Assembly: GCA_029776065.1 (NCBI GenBank)
Contig: JARVJP010000009.1
Span: 1-50,910 of the forward strand
Source of the DNA: Nitrososphaeria archaeon
GTDB taxonomy: Archaea; Thermoproteota; Nitrososphaeria; JACIWG01
DNA length: 50,910 nucleotides
Direction: 5' to 3'
The translations under genes and the position numbers were made by a program. Shown here in pieces: positions 17,171-26,674 of this stretch (position 1 is the first letter of the stretch; every line of letters starts with the position of its first letter). Under the pieces are notes generated by a model. That model saw only the letters and a list, made by a program, of their open reading frames with translations. It searched no databases and was not told the DNA's origin.

Positions 17171-18088
17171 TTAAGATTCAGCGTGTATGGTCTTCCTCAG
17201 GCCTTCCTCTAGTGTCGTCTGAGGGGCGTAACTTAGAATCTTCTTAGCCTTTGATATGTCAGCACAGCTATGCACGATATCTCCTTCTCTAGGTGGAAGG
17301 TGTAGTGGGACAACTGGTCTACCCATTATTTTAGTGACAAGACCTGCGAGCTCATTTATACTTGTCTGTTTCCCCGAGCCTATGTTATATGTTTCTTCAG
17401 CTTCAGAGACGAGTGCTCTAACGATGTATTCCACCACATCCCCAACATATATGAAGTCCCTAGTCTGATCTCCAGAACCATATATTATTGGAGGCTGGTT
17501 CTGACCTACTCTCCTAATGAACTGGGTGATAACACCAGCGTATTGGTTACGACCCTGTCTCGGACCATACACATTAAACAGCCTTAAGATGGTTGTCTTC
17601 AAAGCCTTCCTTTGGCTATACATCCTACAATGCCGTTCAGCAGCCAGCTTACTTTCAGCGTATGGGGAAATCGGGTTTAACGGGTGGCCTTCGCTAACAG
17701 GTAAGCTTATAGGGTTACCGTATACAGCGCATGAAGAGACGAATACGAACTTCCCCACACCTGCCTTAGATGACTCGTTTAAGAGGGCTAGGGTGCCGTT
17801 CACGTTCACGTCAAAGTATAGGTTAGGAAACTTCATTGACTCGCTTACGCTAACCAAGGCAGCTAGGTGGGCGACATAGTCAACATCCTTAGTGACCCTT
17901 TTTAATACACCCTTATCCCTTACATCACCTTGGACAAAGTTAACGCTTTGCAACACCTTGGAGAGGTTCAACTTCTCCCCTGCGCTTAAGTTATCGACGA
18001 CGATCACATCGTATCCTAAGCCAAGAAGCCTCTCCACTAAATGGCCTCCGATAAAGCCTGCGCCACCGGTTACAAGAACCCTAGTCAA
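17171..18088 (-). CDS. NAD-dependent sugar epimerase/dehydratase (UDP-glucose 4-epimerase-like)
   Basis: This is a 305-residue extended short-chain dehydrogenase. The NAD-binding motif [12 protein letters not shown] is at the N-terminus. The catalytic triad is seen in VSSCAVYG (Ser) and SPYAESK (Tyr and Lys), and the C-terminal RDFIYVGDVV and YNIGSGKQTSI bind the nucleotide sugar. The family acts on UDP- or GDP-sugars; GalE-like 4-epimerisation is the best guess. It lacks the STDEVYG signature of dTDP-glucose dehydratase. It probably serves surface glycan synthesis with the flippase and nucleotidyltransferase nearby. Confidence 0.88.
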   Translation of the reverse strand: MTRVLVTGGAGFIGGHLVERLLGLGYDVIVVDNLSAGEKLNLSKVLQSVNFVQGDVRDKGVLKRVTKDVDYVAHLAALVSVSESMKFPNLYFDVNVNGTLALLNESSKAGVGKFVFVSSCAVYGNPISLPVSEGHPLNPISPYAESKLAAERHCRMYSQRKALKTTILRLFNVYGPRQGRNQYAGVITQFIRRVGQNQPPIIYGSGDQTRDFIYVGDVVEYIVRALVSEAEETYNIGSGKQTSINELAGLVTKIMGRPVVPLHLPPREGDIVHSCADISKAKKILSYAPQTTLEEGLRKTIHAES

Positions 18089-18118
18089 ATTAGATCATAC
18101 CTCTAGGTAGGCTTAAAG

Positions 18119-20071
18119 CTACTTAACCCTACCAGTTCTAAGGTCGTTCAGCAGCTTCAGCATCTCCGAGTACGCCCTAGCCACGTTCTTCCTTTTCGTA
18201 GTCTTCTGCAACTTTTCAACGATCAACTCAGGAGAGCTTGTCCCAAGCTTATTGAACGTGGGCTGCCGGTTTACAATTAGATTCCCCTTTGAATCCACTC
18301 CTGTGGCTTCAATACCGTCGACCCTATACTCCGATCTAAGGTATGGTATGATGTCACCAGCTAAATGTGTGACGAAAAGGGCTAGACTGTGTTTTGGCAT
18401 GTTGTTAAGAAACGCAGCCATTATTCGAGCTATTGCCTTCGGCTCCGTCAAGGCTTCGAATTCATCCATCAGAACCAGCTTCCTTTCCCTCTTCGAGAGT
18501 ATGGGTATGGTTGACCTTAGAGCATGCTCCAAGCTACCGGTCTTCTTGACGGTCCTCCTGCGGTAGAGGTAGATGCTGGACAATGAAACCTCTGCTTCCT
18601 CAGCTGGAACTGGCAGGCCTAGCAAGCTCATCGTTGCTATCTGCGCTACCGTCATTAGAAGTGTTGTTTTACCACCGCTGTTCGCCCCAGTCAACAGCAC
18701 TATGTTTCGGGTTGTCGCGCCAAATATTTCAAGCCCGGTTTTGCCGATGGAGTAGTCCACCTTTTGGACCTTCAAGCCTCCTCTTAACTCGTCCTCTAGG
18801 AGGAGGATGTTTTTACCTCCGATGAAGCCTATACCCTCTTCTATTATCCTTGGAAAACTTAGTGAATAGACCTTGGAGAATTCGTAGATGGCGAGCATTA
18901 GGTCGAATTCGTAGAGCTCCTCCGCGATCTGAGCTAGGTCTTCCACATACTTGGATAGTTCGAACGCTACTCGCCTATACTCTCTGTAAGAAGATTCCAA
19001 GGTCTTCCTTCTAAACTCTTCTATCAACCTCTTAGTCAAGTATGTTGAGAAGGAGAAGGGAGACCTTGCGTTCTCTAAAGCATCCTTAACCAGTGCCTGT
19101 GTGGTTTTTCCATCTAATCCGATTTGTATGCCTAACGATTCAACAGCTTCCTGAACAATGCTCCTGAACTCTTCTGAGTCTCCTCCTGACCTTCTTATTC
19201 TATCTATGCCCTCGCTAATTTTAATCTCTGCCTCCTCCAACGATTTACTGGGATCTAAGGAGTTAAGCTTTAAACTAGAGACGAGGCTAGAAATTTTTAC
19301 AGCACAATTCCAATTTTTAAACAAGCCACCCAGTTGACTACCTTCAAGCAGTTTAGATGCTCTTACATACGCTTCTAGCACCTTCTTGAATGATTCGAAG
19401 ACACCGACAAACCTGTCAGGCACGACGTCGAACAATTCAAATGATTCAGGTAAAGAGACAGCATCTTTAACCTCACCAAACCCAACACAGATAACGAGTT
19501 GCTCTCTCTTCAAGGATTCAACCAACCCCTTCTTTGAGAGAACTTGAACTCTAATGTTTCTAGCAGAACATGTTACCAGGTTCCTTAACTCCTCGTTACC
19601 TACAACCACAAGGGGGTCCAGAGCGCGTCCTACCTTCCCAATACTTGAGCTCCTAAGGATTTCCCTTGCTTCCTTGATAAGTGATTGATTCGAGTCCGCG
19701 AACTTGAAGAACTGTTCCATAGAGTCGATTCGAGCTCTTAAGGCTTCTGGATCAGAGTAAGGAGTCATCGCCAACACCCTATCCTGGGTCACCCTACTCC
19801 CACAAAATGGCGTTAACAGCTTGAGAATGTCCCTCAAAAGATTCTTAGAGTCTAAGGTCCTAAAGACGTCTTTGACATCAGAGCCGGTTCTTGAAGCGTT
19901 ATTCTTCTGAGCCAGCTTAATAGCCCTACGTCGGTCTACGCCTCGAACCTCCGATATGCCCTCGATGTATGGTAGCTTCAAATATATTTCAAGGAGTAGA
20001 CCTTCGATGCTCTTTACCTGCATGCTTAAACCATGACGTGGATTAGAATTAAGTCTTATTCGATCTAGCAC
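18119..20071 (-). CDS. MutS-family ATPase (archaeal MutS-related protein without mismatch-binding domain)
   Basis: The 650-residue protein has a C-terminal MutS ABC-type ATPase: Walker A GANSGGKTT (462-470), Walker B KLVLMDEFEA (531-540) and downstream LALFVTHLAGD. The preceding helical part resembles the MutS core and clamp. The N-terminus carries a helix-hairpin-helix-like segment (LPYIEGISEVRGVDRRRAI) instead of the MutS mismatch-recognition domain, and no Smr nuclease follows. Such proteins may act on branched DNA rather than mismatches (inference). The ATG at 20023 is an alternative start. The small NitrOD5-like gene lies 7 nt upstream, so the two form an operon. Confidence 0.82.
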   Translation of the reverse strand: MLDRIRLNSNPRHGLSMQVKSIEGLLLEIYLKLPYIEGISEVRGVDRRRAIKLAQKNNASRTGSDVKDVFRTLDSKNLLRDILKLLTPFCGSRVTQDRVLAMTPYSDPEALRARIDSMEQFFKFADSNQSLIKEAREILRSSSIGKVGRALDPLVVVGNEELRNLVTCSARNIRVQVLSKKGLVESLKREQLVICVGFGEVKDAVSLPESFELFDVVPDRFVGVFESFKKVLEAYVRASKLLEGSQLGGLFKNWNCAVKISSLVSSLKLNSLDPSKSLEEAEIKISEGIDRIRRSGGDSEEFRSIVQEAVESLGIQIGLDGKTTQALVKDALENARSPFSFSTYLTKRLIEEFRRKTLESSYREYRRVAFELSKYVEDLAQIAEELYEFDLMLAIYEFSKVYSLSFPRIIEEGIGFIGGKNILLLEDELRGGLKVQKVDYSIGKTGLEIFGATTRNIVLLTGANSGGKTTLLMTVAQIATMSLLGLPVPAEEAEVSLSSIYLYRRRTVKKTGSLEHALRSTIPILSKRERKLVLMDEFEALTEPKAIARIMAAFLNNMPKHSLALFVTHLAGDIIPYLRSEYRVDGIEATGVDSKGNLIVNRQPTFNKLGTSSPELIVEKLQKTTKRKNVARAYSEMLKLLNDLRTGRVK

Positions 20072-20078
20072 ATCATAA

Positions 20079-20390
20079 TTACTTATAGATGGCCTTAACC
20101 TTCTCTACGAACTCTGCGAGGTCGAAGTCTTCGTCTCTGGGAAGCTTGACTTTGAACCTTTCCTCTATGCAATGGCTTATATGACGCTCTAGCGCGTAAG
20201 TACCTACCCCAAACAGGAGGTGAAGGGCTTCGTGGAACTTCTCCAAGTTCTTCGGGATCTCTTCCTTTCTTAACCCGTAATACGTTTCAACGTAGTAATA
20301 AACAGCCTTCTTAGCACCCTCACCGAGCACTGAGAGAGCTTTATCAACCGCTTCCTGAACCATCAAATCAAATGGCGAGCTCTCCTTCAC
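20079..20390 (-). CDS. Small helical archaeal protein, NitrOD5-like (paralogue of 7972-8319)
   Basis: The 103-residue protein has the pattern AVDKALSVLGEGAKKAVYYY then EIPKNLEKFHEAL and LLFGVGTYALE, matching the product at 7972-8319. Its C-terminus is acidic. It resembles a small archaeal output-type domain used in signalling proteins but stands alone here. The MutS-like gene follows after 7 nt, so they are probably co-transcribed. The function is unknown. Confidence 0.72.
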   Translation of the reverse strand: MKESSPFDLMVQEAVDKALSVLGEGAKKAVYYYVETYYGLRKEEIPKNLEKFHEALHLLFGVGTYALERHISHCIEERFKVKLPRDEDFDLAEFVEKVKAIYK

Positions 20391-20417
20391 TAATCCACTC
20401 CCCCTTTGATATTATGC

Positions 20418-22001
20418 CTAATTGGATTTATGGATTTTATAGAGTAATCTTAACTCGTAATCAAGAACAGGCTCCATAAGCGACCCGATGAACTTGAACT
20501 TCTTGAACAACCCTCTAATAGTTTCAACATCTGAAATGCTGATCGCACCTATAACTGGGAGCAATGTGATATAGAGGAAGAGGAATAGGAGACCGAAGGT
20601 TATTAACGCGAAAACCCGGTGAGGAAACTGCACAATGGGCAAAAGAAAGACTATCGGGAGCACGCTTAGGATAGAAGCAAGGTATATCAAAGAGGAAGAC
20701 TTGAAGTCAAAGCTCACCCCAACCTTTCTCACAGCAGCCCAAAGGCAGAACGCGAACGAGAACGTGTTAGAGATTAGAATAGCGATAACAAGGCCTACGA
20801 CAAGGTAGTTGGAGGTTAAGAAGTAGGCTAGGGGGAGAAAGACGGTAAAGTTGATTACGCTACTATACAACGAGAGCCTCGTATTCGAGGTTCCATTAAG
20901 CAGATGTGGGATCACAATAGACCCTAAGCCTGCATAGAGGTAGGTTAGAACACTGATGGAAAGAAAGATTGGGGCTTGGGTATAAATCCGCCCATATAAT
21001 GTGAACACCACGTCCCTAGCTAGGACCGAGACCAGAACCGTAGCAGGCACGATCAAAAGAGCAGTATACTTAACAGACATCTTGAACAAGTGGTTAAGCT
21101 CCACGCTCCCAGGCCTCACTTTAGAAAACGCTGGGAAAAGGGAGACGAATGGGAAGACTAGAACGCTGACAAGAGTTAAAAGCCTTACCGCTACATTAAA
21201 GTTACCGATTTCAATGTTGGAGACGAAGAACGCGAGTATTAGGAGTTGGAGTTGGTTGAAGACGGTGCCGATCAAGCTTGAGAGGTACAGGGGGAAGCCG
21301 TACGAGACCATTTCTTTCACGTTATGGAGGAAGTTAAGGCTTGAGTTGTTGCCTAATGCTCTGTATATACCCATGAAGAAGAATCCCCCTGCTAAGATTG
21401 CGAAGAAGTAGCTTAGAATATGGCCTGATACCGCGCCTAGTACACCGAATCCGATCAATATTAGCATAGGGGATAAGATTATCTTCGTGATCGCTTCAAC
21501 GACCATAACCAGCGTGTTTCCCTCCATTCTATCCAAACCACCAAACGAGTCTGTCAGAAAGGTGAAGAAGGCTTGGGCGAGCACCATCAGGGAAGAGGCT
21601 TTAACTATGAAGCCCATATCTGGCCGGTTCAAGATGTAGCCAGCGAGCTGATCAGAGTAGACGAAGCACACTATGGTAGCGGTGGCTGCAACCATAGTCT
21701 TGAACAGGAAAGCTGTCTTAAGAGATTGTATCACAAGGTCTTTCCTACCCTCGGAGTTGAACTTCGCACAGAACCTTGTCAGCGCAGACCCTACGCCAGG
21801 GTCTATTAACCCGTAGACCAGTGTGGGGACTACGAATGCAAGTGAGAAGACACCGTACCCGTCTGGTCCGAGAAGCCTAGCTACTATTATTGAACCTATC
21901 GCTAAGATGACAAGAGATGAGAAGTAGCCTATGAATAGGAAGAGGCTTCCCCTTACTGATGTTTCTGCTATATCTTCCAGGCTTTCTGTCATAAGTGACA
22001 C
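20418..22001 (-). CDS. Polysaccharide/lipid-linked oligosaccharide flippase (MOP superfamily, Wzx-like)
   Basis: The 527-residue integral membrane protein has about 12-14 hydrophobic helices. The N-terminal region GSLFLFIGYFSSLVILAIGS with ARLLGPDGYGVFSLAF is characteristic of Wzx/RfbX-type exporters. The family translocates polyprenol-linked sugars across the cytoplasmic membrane. The start is a GTG at 22001, overlapping the nucleotidyltransferase stop by one base (TAGTG); an ATG at 21992 is possible. It is coupled to the sugar-nucleotide gene, so both serve glycan export. Confidence 0.9.
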   Translation of the reverse strand: MSLMTESLEDIAETSVRGSLFLFIGYFSSLVILAIGSIIVARLLGPDGYGVFSLAFVVPTLVYGLIDPGVGSALTRFCAKFNSEGRKDLVIQSLKTAFLFKTMVAATATIVCFVYSDQLAGYILNRPDMGFIVKASSLMVLAQAFFTFLTDSFGGLDRMEGNTLVMVVEAITKIILSPMLILIGFGVLGAVSGHILSYFFAILAGGFFFMGIYRALGNNSSLNFLHNVKEMVSYGFPLYLSSLIGTVFNQLQLLILAFFVSNIEIGNFNVAVRLLTLVSVLVFPFVSLFPAFSKVRPGSVELNHLFKMSVKYTALLIVPATVLVSVLARDVVFTLYGRIYTQAPIFLSISVLTYLYAGLGSIVIPHLLNGTSNTRLSLYSSVINFTVFLPLAYFLTSNYLVVGLVIAILISNTFSFAFCLWAAVRKVGVSFDFKSSSLIYLASILSVLPIVFLLPIVQFPHRVFALITFGLLFLFLYITLLPVIGAISISDVETIRGLFKKFKFIGSLMEPVLDYELRLLYKIHKSN

Positions 22002-22777
22002 TACATGTTATCTAGGAACTCGCATGCGTCTTTGAAGAATTCACATGCCTCCTTGTAAGACTTGGTTGTTCCAATATCCCACCATTTACCGCCTAATACG
22101 TACCCGTAAACAGGCTCTCTTTTGCTAAGCCATTCTATAAACCTTCCAGGCGCATCCTTGTCCAAGTGCCCATTCAAGTACTCTCTTAATCTTGGGAGAA
22201 TCCTGTTCGGGAGGATGTATAAGCATGCCCCTATGAGTGTGGTTTCAGGCCGTTCAGGCTTCTCTACGAAGCTAACTATCCTATTGCTATCGTCGATTAT
22301 GACGGTGGCGAAGTTCTTAGCGAGATCAACCCTTTTAATATCGTACAATCCGACGATCGGCGATCTTAGCTCATTGAACGCCTCCAAAAAACCTTTTAAA
22401 TCTGATGTGAATAGGTTATCTCCTGCTATCACCATACAGTCCTCTTGAATACCTGAGGTTAGTATTGATAGGGCCTTTATGGCTCCGAGCTTCTCCTTCT
22501 CACTCCTACTCTCTTCAACTTCGAGCCTTATATTGTCCCTACCACTTCTGTTAAGCCATCTCCTAAAATCCGACTCAAACTTTTTGTTGGTGGACAACGT
22601 CACGTCTTTAAGGCCTATGGCATCAAGCTTCTCAATGATGTAGTCGATAATCGGCTTCCCAGATACGGTTAGAAGAGACTTGGGTCTATCCAACGTCAGA
22701 GGCCAAAGCCTCTTCGCGTAGCCCCCTGCTAATATTATAACCTTGATGCTCAACTTGATATGGTTCGGTTCAACCAA
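22001..22777 (-). CDS. Sugar-phosphate nucleotidyltransferase
   Basis: The 258-residue enzyme of the NTP-transferase family activates sugar-1-phosphates to NDP-sugars. The nucleotide-binding loop is ILAGGYAKRLWPLTLDRPKSLL, here with a Tyr where GxGTRL is usual; metal/sugar residues occur in VIAGDNLF and FVEKPER, and the WWDIGT motif near the end is typical. No C-terminal left-handed helix domain is present. It is the first gene of the pair with the flippase. Confidence 0.88.
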   Translation of the reverse strand: MVEPNHIKLSIKVIILAGGYAKRLWPLTLDRPKSLLTVSGKPIIDYIIEKLDAIGLKDVTLSTNKKFESDFRRWLNRSGRDNIRLEVEESRSEKEKLGAIKALSILTSGIQEDCMVIAGDNLFTSDLKGFLEAFNELRSPIVGLYDIKRVDLAKNFATVIIDDSNRIVSFVEKPERPETTLIGACLYILPNRILPRLREYLNGHLDKDAPGRFIEWLSKREPVYGYVLGGKWWDIGTTKSYKEACEFFKDACEFLDNM

Positions 22778-22860
22778 GATTTAAGAAGTTCCTAAACAAA
22801 CTAGAACCATCAAAATCCTACGCATGCAAGTTTACGAGCTTCATACGCTTCTGGTAGGCG

Positions 22861-24402
22861 CTAACCCTGTTTACATGGTAGTTTTATGGTGAAGGTTGTT
22901 CCTGAGTTTACCTTGCTCTCAACTGATATGGAGCCTTTATGGGCTTCAATTATCCGCTTGCACACCGATAACCCTAGTCCATGTCCCTTCGGCTTGGTGG
23001 TGAAAAATGGTCTAAAGATTTCGCTCATGTGCTCTTTAGGGATGCCGACTCCAGTATCACTCACCCTTATGAATAGTTCATGCCCTTCCAATGAGGAGCT
23101 GATCATTATCCTACCGCCATCAGGCATAGCTTGGACCGCGTTGTAAATCAAGTTTACAAACACCCTCTCCATCATCAATGGGTCGACATCCACGTATAGG
23201 TCTCGAGGAACGTTGACCGTTACAGAGACCGTGTTAGGAATGTTAGCCGATAGTAGGACGCTGTGCACTAGGCGGTTGAGATTAACTCTTACAGTCTGGG
23301 GTTTAAGTGGTTGAGCGTAGTCTTGAAGGTCTGATATGATCTTATTCATGTATTCAACCTGCTTGTTTATGCTGTTAAAGTGGTCTTCTATACTCTTCTT
23401 CGTTTCTTGATCCTTGACCTCTAAGGCAGCAGTCCTACACCTATCTCTAATAAGGTAAATTTCATTTAAGAGGGCCTGCAGCGGATTGCGAAGATCATGC
23501 CCGACCATCGCCGCTATCCGTCCTATAGCAGCCATGTGCTCCGCGTCTCTCAGTTGCTCTGTCCGCTCCTTAACCAATTGTTCAAGCTCTTTAGAGTACC
23601 TTTTAAGCTCCTCTTCTACCTGCTTTTGTTCAGAAACGTCTCTGACCATCCCTCCAATCACCATCACCTCCCCTTCATCGTCTAGGAGTGGTAACAGAAC
23701 TCCTTCAACCCAAACAACTTCACCATCCTTACGAATGATTCGTAGATCGAATTTGGAGGGGCTCTTTTTTTCTATTAGATCAACCATTAGCGCTTTTTTA
23801 GGAAGGTCGTCTACGTGCACTATCTTGAACAAGAGGTCTTTATCCGAGTAAAATTCGTCAGGGGTGTACCCTGTCACATTAGCGGAGGCAGGATTTATGT
23901 AGAGATAGCCCTCCCTAGGATGGTATAAGAAGAAGATGTCTTGTAATCCTTCAACAAACCTCTTTAGTATTTCAGTGAGCTTTGATCTATCTTTAACCCC
24001 TTCCACGATACTCTTGATCGCCACTAGGAAACCAGCAGGCTCACCTGACCTAAGGGATAAGGCTTCAACCGACATTCCAGCGATAAGCCTTCTATCATCC
24101 TTCGATTCGATGGCGCATTCGATTTCGCTTAATGTTCGAGCTTGAAGAGTTTTAGCAAAGATCGCCTTAGCCTTCTCTTCACCCTTGCAAGATACCAGGT
24201 TGAACAGGTTTACTCCTATGAAATCCTCATTTGAGTTATAGCCTAGAAGAGTTAGCGCGTTCCTGTTACAGTCAACCACCACCCCATTTAGGTCCACGAT
24301 GATGACAGCATCTCGTGAGAGATTAAGCAGCGCTCTTATTACCTCATCCTTTACAAAGGGGTCGTTGAAGCCTTCTCCAACGCCTATACTACCTAGTGAC
24401 AT
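22861..24402 (-). CDS. PAS-PAS sensor histidine kinase
   Basis: The 513-residue soluble kinase has no membrane segment and is therefore likely cytoplasmic. Two PAS domains (about 20-130 and 145-260) are followed by a coiled coil (EEELKRYSKELEQLV). The phosphoacceptor is His302 in GHDLRNP. The ATPase domain has the N box (VFVNLIYNAVQAM), G1 (DTGVGIP), F (FRPFFTTK) and G2 (GHGLGL) boxes. No response regulator is adjacent. It is followed upstream by the PIN-like gene on the same strand with an 18-nt gap. Confidence 0.93.
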   Translation of the reverse strand: MSLGSIGVGEGFNDPFVKDEVIRALLNLSRDAVIIVDLNGVVVDCNRNALTLLGYNSNEDFIGVNLFNLVSCKGEEKAKAIFAKTLQARTLSEIECAIESKDDRRLIAGMSVEALSLRSGEPAGFLVAIKSIVEGVKDRSKLTEILKRFVEGLQDIFFLYHPREGYLYINPASANVTGYTPDEFYSDKDLLFKIVHVDDLPKKALMVDLIEKKSPSKFDLRIIRKDGEVVWVEGVLLPLLDDEGEVMVIGGMVRDVSEQKQVEEELKRYSKELEQLVKERTEQLRDAEHMAAIGRIAAMVGHDLRNPLQALLNEIYLIRDRCRTAALEVKDQETKKSIEDHFNSINKQVEYMNKIISDLQDYAQPLKPQTVRVNLNRLVHSVLLSANIPNTVSVTVNVPRDLYVDVDPLMMERVFVNLIYNAVQAMPDGGRIMISSSLEGHELFIRVSDTGVGIPKEHMSEIFRPFFTTKPKGHGLGLSVCKRIIEAHKGSISVESKVNSGTTFTIKLPCKQG

Positions 24403-24420
24403 GAACTCACCGGATTAGTA

Positions 24421-25425
24421 TTAATGCCCGGCTTCTATTTCGATCATCTTTATGGAGTTTAGGTTCGAACCAGTTAGCGCTTGGCTCTCTGAGAACTCTT
24501 CGATTACATAGGATTTGAAGACTTCACCTCCTGCCGTGAAGTCGAGCCTCGTCTCCCCGAACACCGCTGAGGAGTCAAGTATTATTTCGAAGAGCTGTTT
24601 GTGGCCTACGTTTTCTATCGTCTTAAGGTTCTTGACCTTCTTTCCGAAGTAGTAGGCTGTGAGCCCTTCAACTTCGACAGCGAAGGCGTTTATGGGGTCG
24701 GTTGTGAGGTAGACGACGGTGTCCTCTCTAAACTCTATGGTCTTGCTTTTAACCCTGCCCATGGCGTCTTGTATCTCCTTTCTGATCCACATGGCAGTAG
24801 ACCTTTCATCAGGGTTCTCAGCGAAGCCAGCGATCAGTGAAGCGTCGAGGCTTGGCAGCATCATGAAGTTCGTGCTACTCTTTAAGAAGCTGATTTCATT
24901 CATGGCGTAAAGGGATAGGCGCCTGTTCAGATCACCTCCTTCCTCGTCGTAACCTAGCTTACCCCTTCTCTCGATTTCGAAGACCGTCAACCTAGGAACC
25001 GCGAACGTTAGGTTCTTAAAGTTGGATCCTAGAAATCGAGCGAGGAGCCTTGAGCAGTAATGTCTGTAGAGAAAGTCGATGTCTGGAACAAGGTACTTGT
25101 ATATTGCCTTTGTGAGAAAGTACTCCCTCCACTCCTTTGACAGGACGTCCCTCCCCTCCTTCTCCCCAGTTATGTAGTTCAGGATGTTGAAGGGGGAGTA
25201 GGTGTCGAAGTAGTTCAACAGCTCTGGGCTGACACCCCTCTGGAATGTGACGTTGTGGGCGGTGTTGTCGTATACCCACACATCCATCTGCCCGCTTGAA
25301 GCCTTCACAATCAGCTTCGCGTTATGTAGGTTAGCGTTGAACTCGAACGCTTCCAACAGCTCCATGAACGTCTTCTGGTCGACTATCTCCATACTAGGCA
25401 AGTTGATTCCGACCCAGTTTAGCAC
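24421..25425 (-). CDS. PIN-like domain protein, putative nuclease
   Basis: The 334-residue protein has an N-terminal region of unknown family (1-110) and a PIN-like core. Four acidic positions fit a PIN active site: Asp115/117 in VPDIDFLYRHY, Glu150/152 in VPRLTVFEIERRG, Asp194 in LPSLDASLIAGF, and Asp243 in YLTTDPINAFAVEVEG. A C-terminal region of about 80 residues is unassigned. It is not a small VapC-type toxin, as it is twice that length and lacks an antitoxin. It lies 18 nt upstream of the histidine kinase, so the two are likely co-expressed. Confidence 0.6.
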   Translation of the reverse strand: MLNWVGINLPSMEIVDQKTFMELLEAFEFNANLHNAKLIVKASSGQMDVWVYDNTAHNVTFQRGVSPELLNYFDTYSPFNILNYITGEKEGRDVLSKEWREYFLTKAIYKYLVPDIDFLYRHYCSRLLARFLGSNFKNLTFAVPRLTVFEIERRGKLGYDEEGGDLNRRLSLYAMNEISFLKSSTNFMMLPSLDASLIAGFAENPDERSTAMWIRKEIQDAMGRVKSKTIEFREDTVVYLTTDPINAFAVEVEGLTAYYFGKKVKNLKTIENVGHKQLFEIILDSSAVFGETRLDFTAGGEVFKSYVIEEFSESQALTGSNLNSIKMIEIEAGH

Positions 25426-25462
25426 ATTGTTCTAAAAAACGTATCTGTTTTGTAGCAGAATA

Positions 25463-25687
25463 TCAGCCTTCTATCCTTGATGTAGTGGTCTTGTAGGTTT
25501 TGTAGACTGCTTTAGCCCTTTCCACAACACTTCTAATCTTCTTTTCGAGGAACATGTCGTATAAGGGTGATTCGGTCGATGCGCCTACCCATCTCTGAAG
25601 GCTGCTGCTGGGCCAGAGCGAGTTATTGCGTATGCGGTTGGGGTCCAACCATACCATTGCCGATCTGAGCGATATTTGATCCATCAT
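25463..25687 (-). CDS. Small hypothetical protein
   Basis: The 74-residue frame has a basic C-terminus (KKIRSVVERAKAVYKTYKTT) that could form a helix. No family is recognised. It is upstream of the PIN-like gene on the same strand with a 37-nt gap, and divergent from the DUF72 gene. It may be real, but the evidence is only length and composition. Confidence 0.35.
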   Translation of the reverse strand: MMDQISLRSAMVWLDPNRIRNNSLWPSSSLQRWVGASTESPLYDMFLEKKIRSVVERAKAVYKTYKTTTSRIEG

Positions 25688-25751
25688 ATTCAGTATATTC
25701 GTTGGCGATGGATTAAGTTTTATAGGCTAAAGGGGTTACAGCTTAGAAGTA

Positions 25752-26483
25752 ATGGAGGTTAAAGTTGGAACCTGCGGGTACTCTTACATGAACCCTAGAG
25801 ACTTTTTCGGAGAGGGTTGGAGGGAGAGGTATGGTTCTATACTGCAGGCATATGCTGCACTCTTCCAAGTCTGCGAGTTGAACAGCACCTTCTACCGCAC
25901 CCCAAGGCTGTCGACGGTTGAGAGGTGGAGGAGAGAGGTCGACAAAGTCAACGAGCAATTCGAGTTCACAGTCAAAGCGTCACAGCAGATAACGCACAAG
26001 ATCAGGTTCTCCAGGGACTCCATCAGCTCATACAACCAGATGAGAGAGGCCTGCGAAAGGTTGAATGCTAAGATCTTAGTGTTCCAGACGCCACCAAGCT
26101 TCAATGCAACAGAAGAAAACGTTGACAGAATGAGGGATTTCTTCGACAAGGTTGACAGAGGCGAACTTACATTCGTCTGGGAGATGCGTGGAGACTGGCA
26201 TCAGAAACCGAAGCTGATAGAGGGGGTCTGCAGAATGTTCGGTCTAATTCCATGTGTTGACCCATTTAGAAACGAGCCTGTGAACCTTAAAGACGAGATC
26301 GCATACTTTAGGCTACATGGACTCGGGAAAGAAAGTATGTACAGATACAACTTCTCCGCCGAGGAGCTGAATTGGCTTAAGAAGAAGATTGAAGAACTCT
26401 ATAGTACAGTCAACATGGTGTACTTGATGTTCAATAATAGTGAATGCTACTCTAACGCAATGCAGTATATGAAGCTAAACTGA
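25752..26483 (+). CDS. DUF72 (YecE-like) family protein
   Basis: The 243-residue TIM-barrel-like protein has the DUF72 signatures VGTCGYSY, FQVCELNSTFYRTP, FTVKASQQITH and YFRLHG. The biochemical role is not settled. A TATA-like TTTTATAGG at about 25715-25723 lies 30-35 nt upstream of the ATG. Length is normal. The gene is monocistronic. Confidence 0.9.
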   Translation: MEVKVGTCGYSYMNPRDFFGEGWRERYGSILQAYAALFQVCELNSTFYRTPRLSTVERWRREVDKVNEQFEFTVKASQQITHKIRFSRDSISSYNQMREACERLNAKILVFQTPPSFNATEENVDRMRDFFDKVDRGELTFVWEMRGDWHQKPKLIEGVCRMFGLIPCVDPFRNEPVNLKDEIAYFRLHGLGKESMYRYNFSAEELNWLKKKIEELYSTVNMVYLMFNNSECYSNAMQYMKLN

Positions 26484-26674
26484 ACGCTTGACATGCTAGG
26501 CCATTCCAGGTTGTCCAACGGCTTCGTATTGGATGCCACACTTTCTAGAGTTCTTCGACCTTTAGTCTTTACTGCCAGTTGTCAAGAAGTTTCATGAACT
26601 TTAAGCTGTTATATGGCATGTCCTAATCAACAAGGTATTAAGGAGTTGGAAGGGGAACACTTTGGTTTAGTCAT

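Noticed and set aside
17171-18088. RmlB (dTDP-glucose 4,6-dehydratase)
   Set aside because: It carries SSCAVYG and SPYAESK rather than the STDEVYG-type motif of RmlB, and is distant from the rml-like operon.
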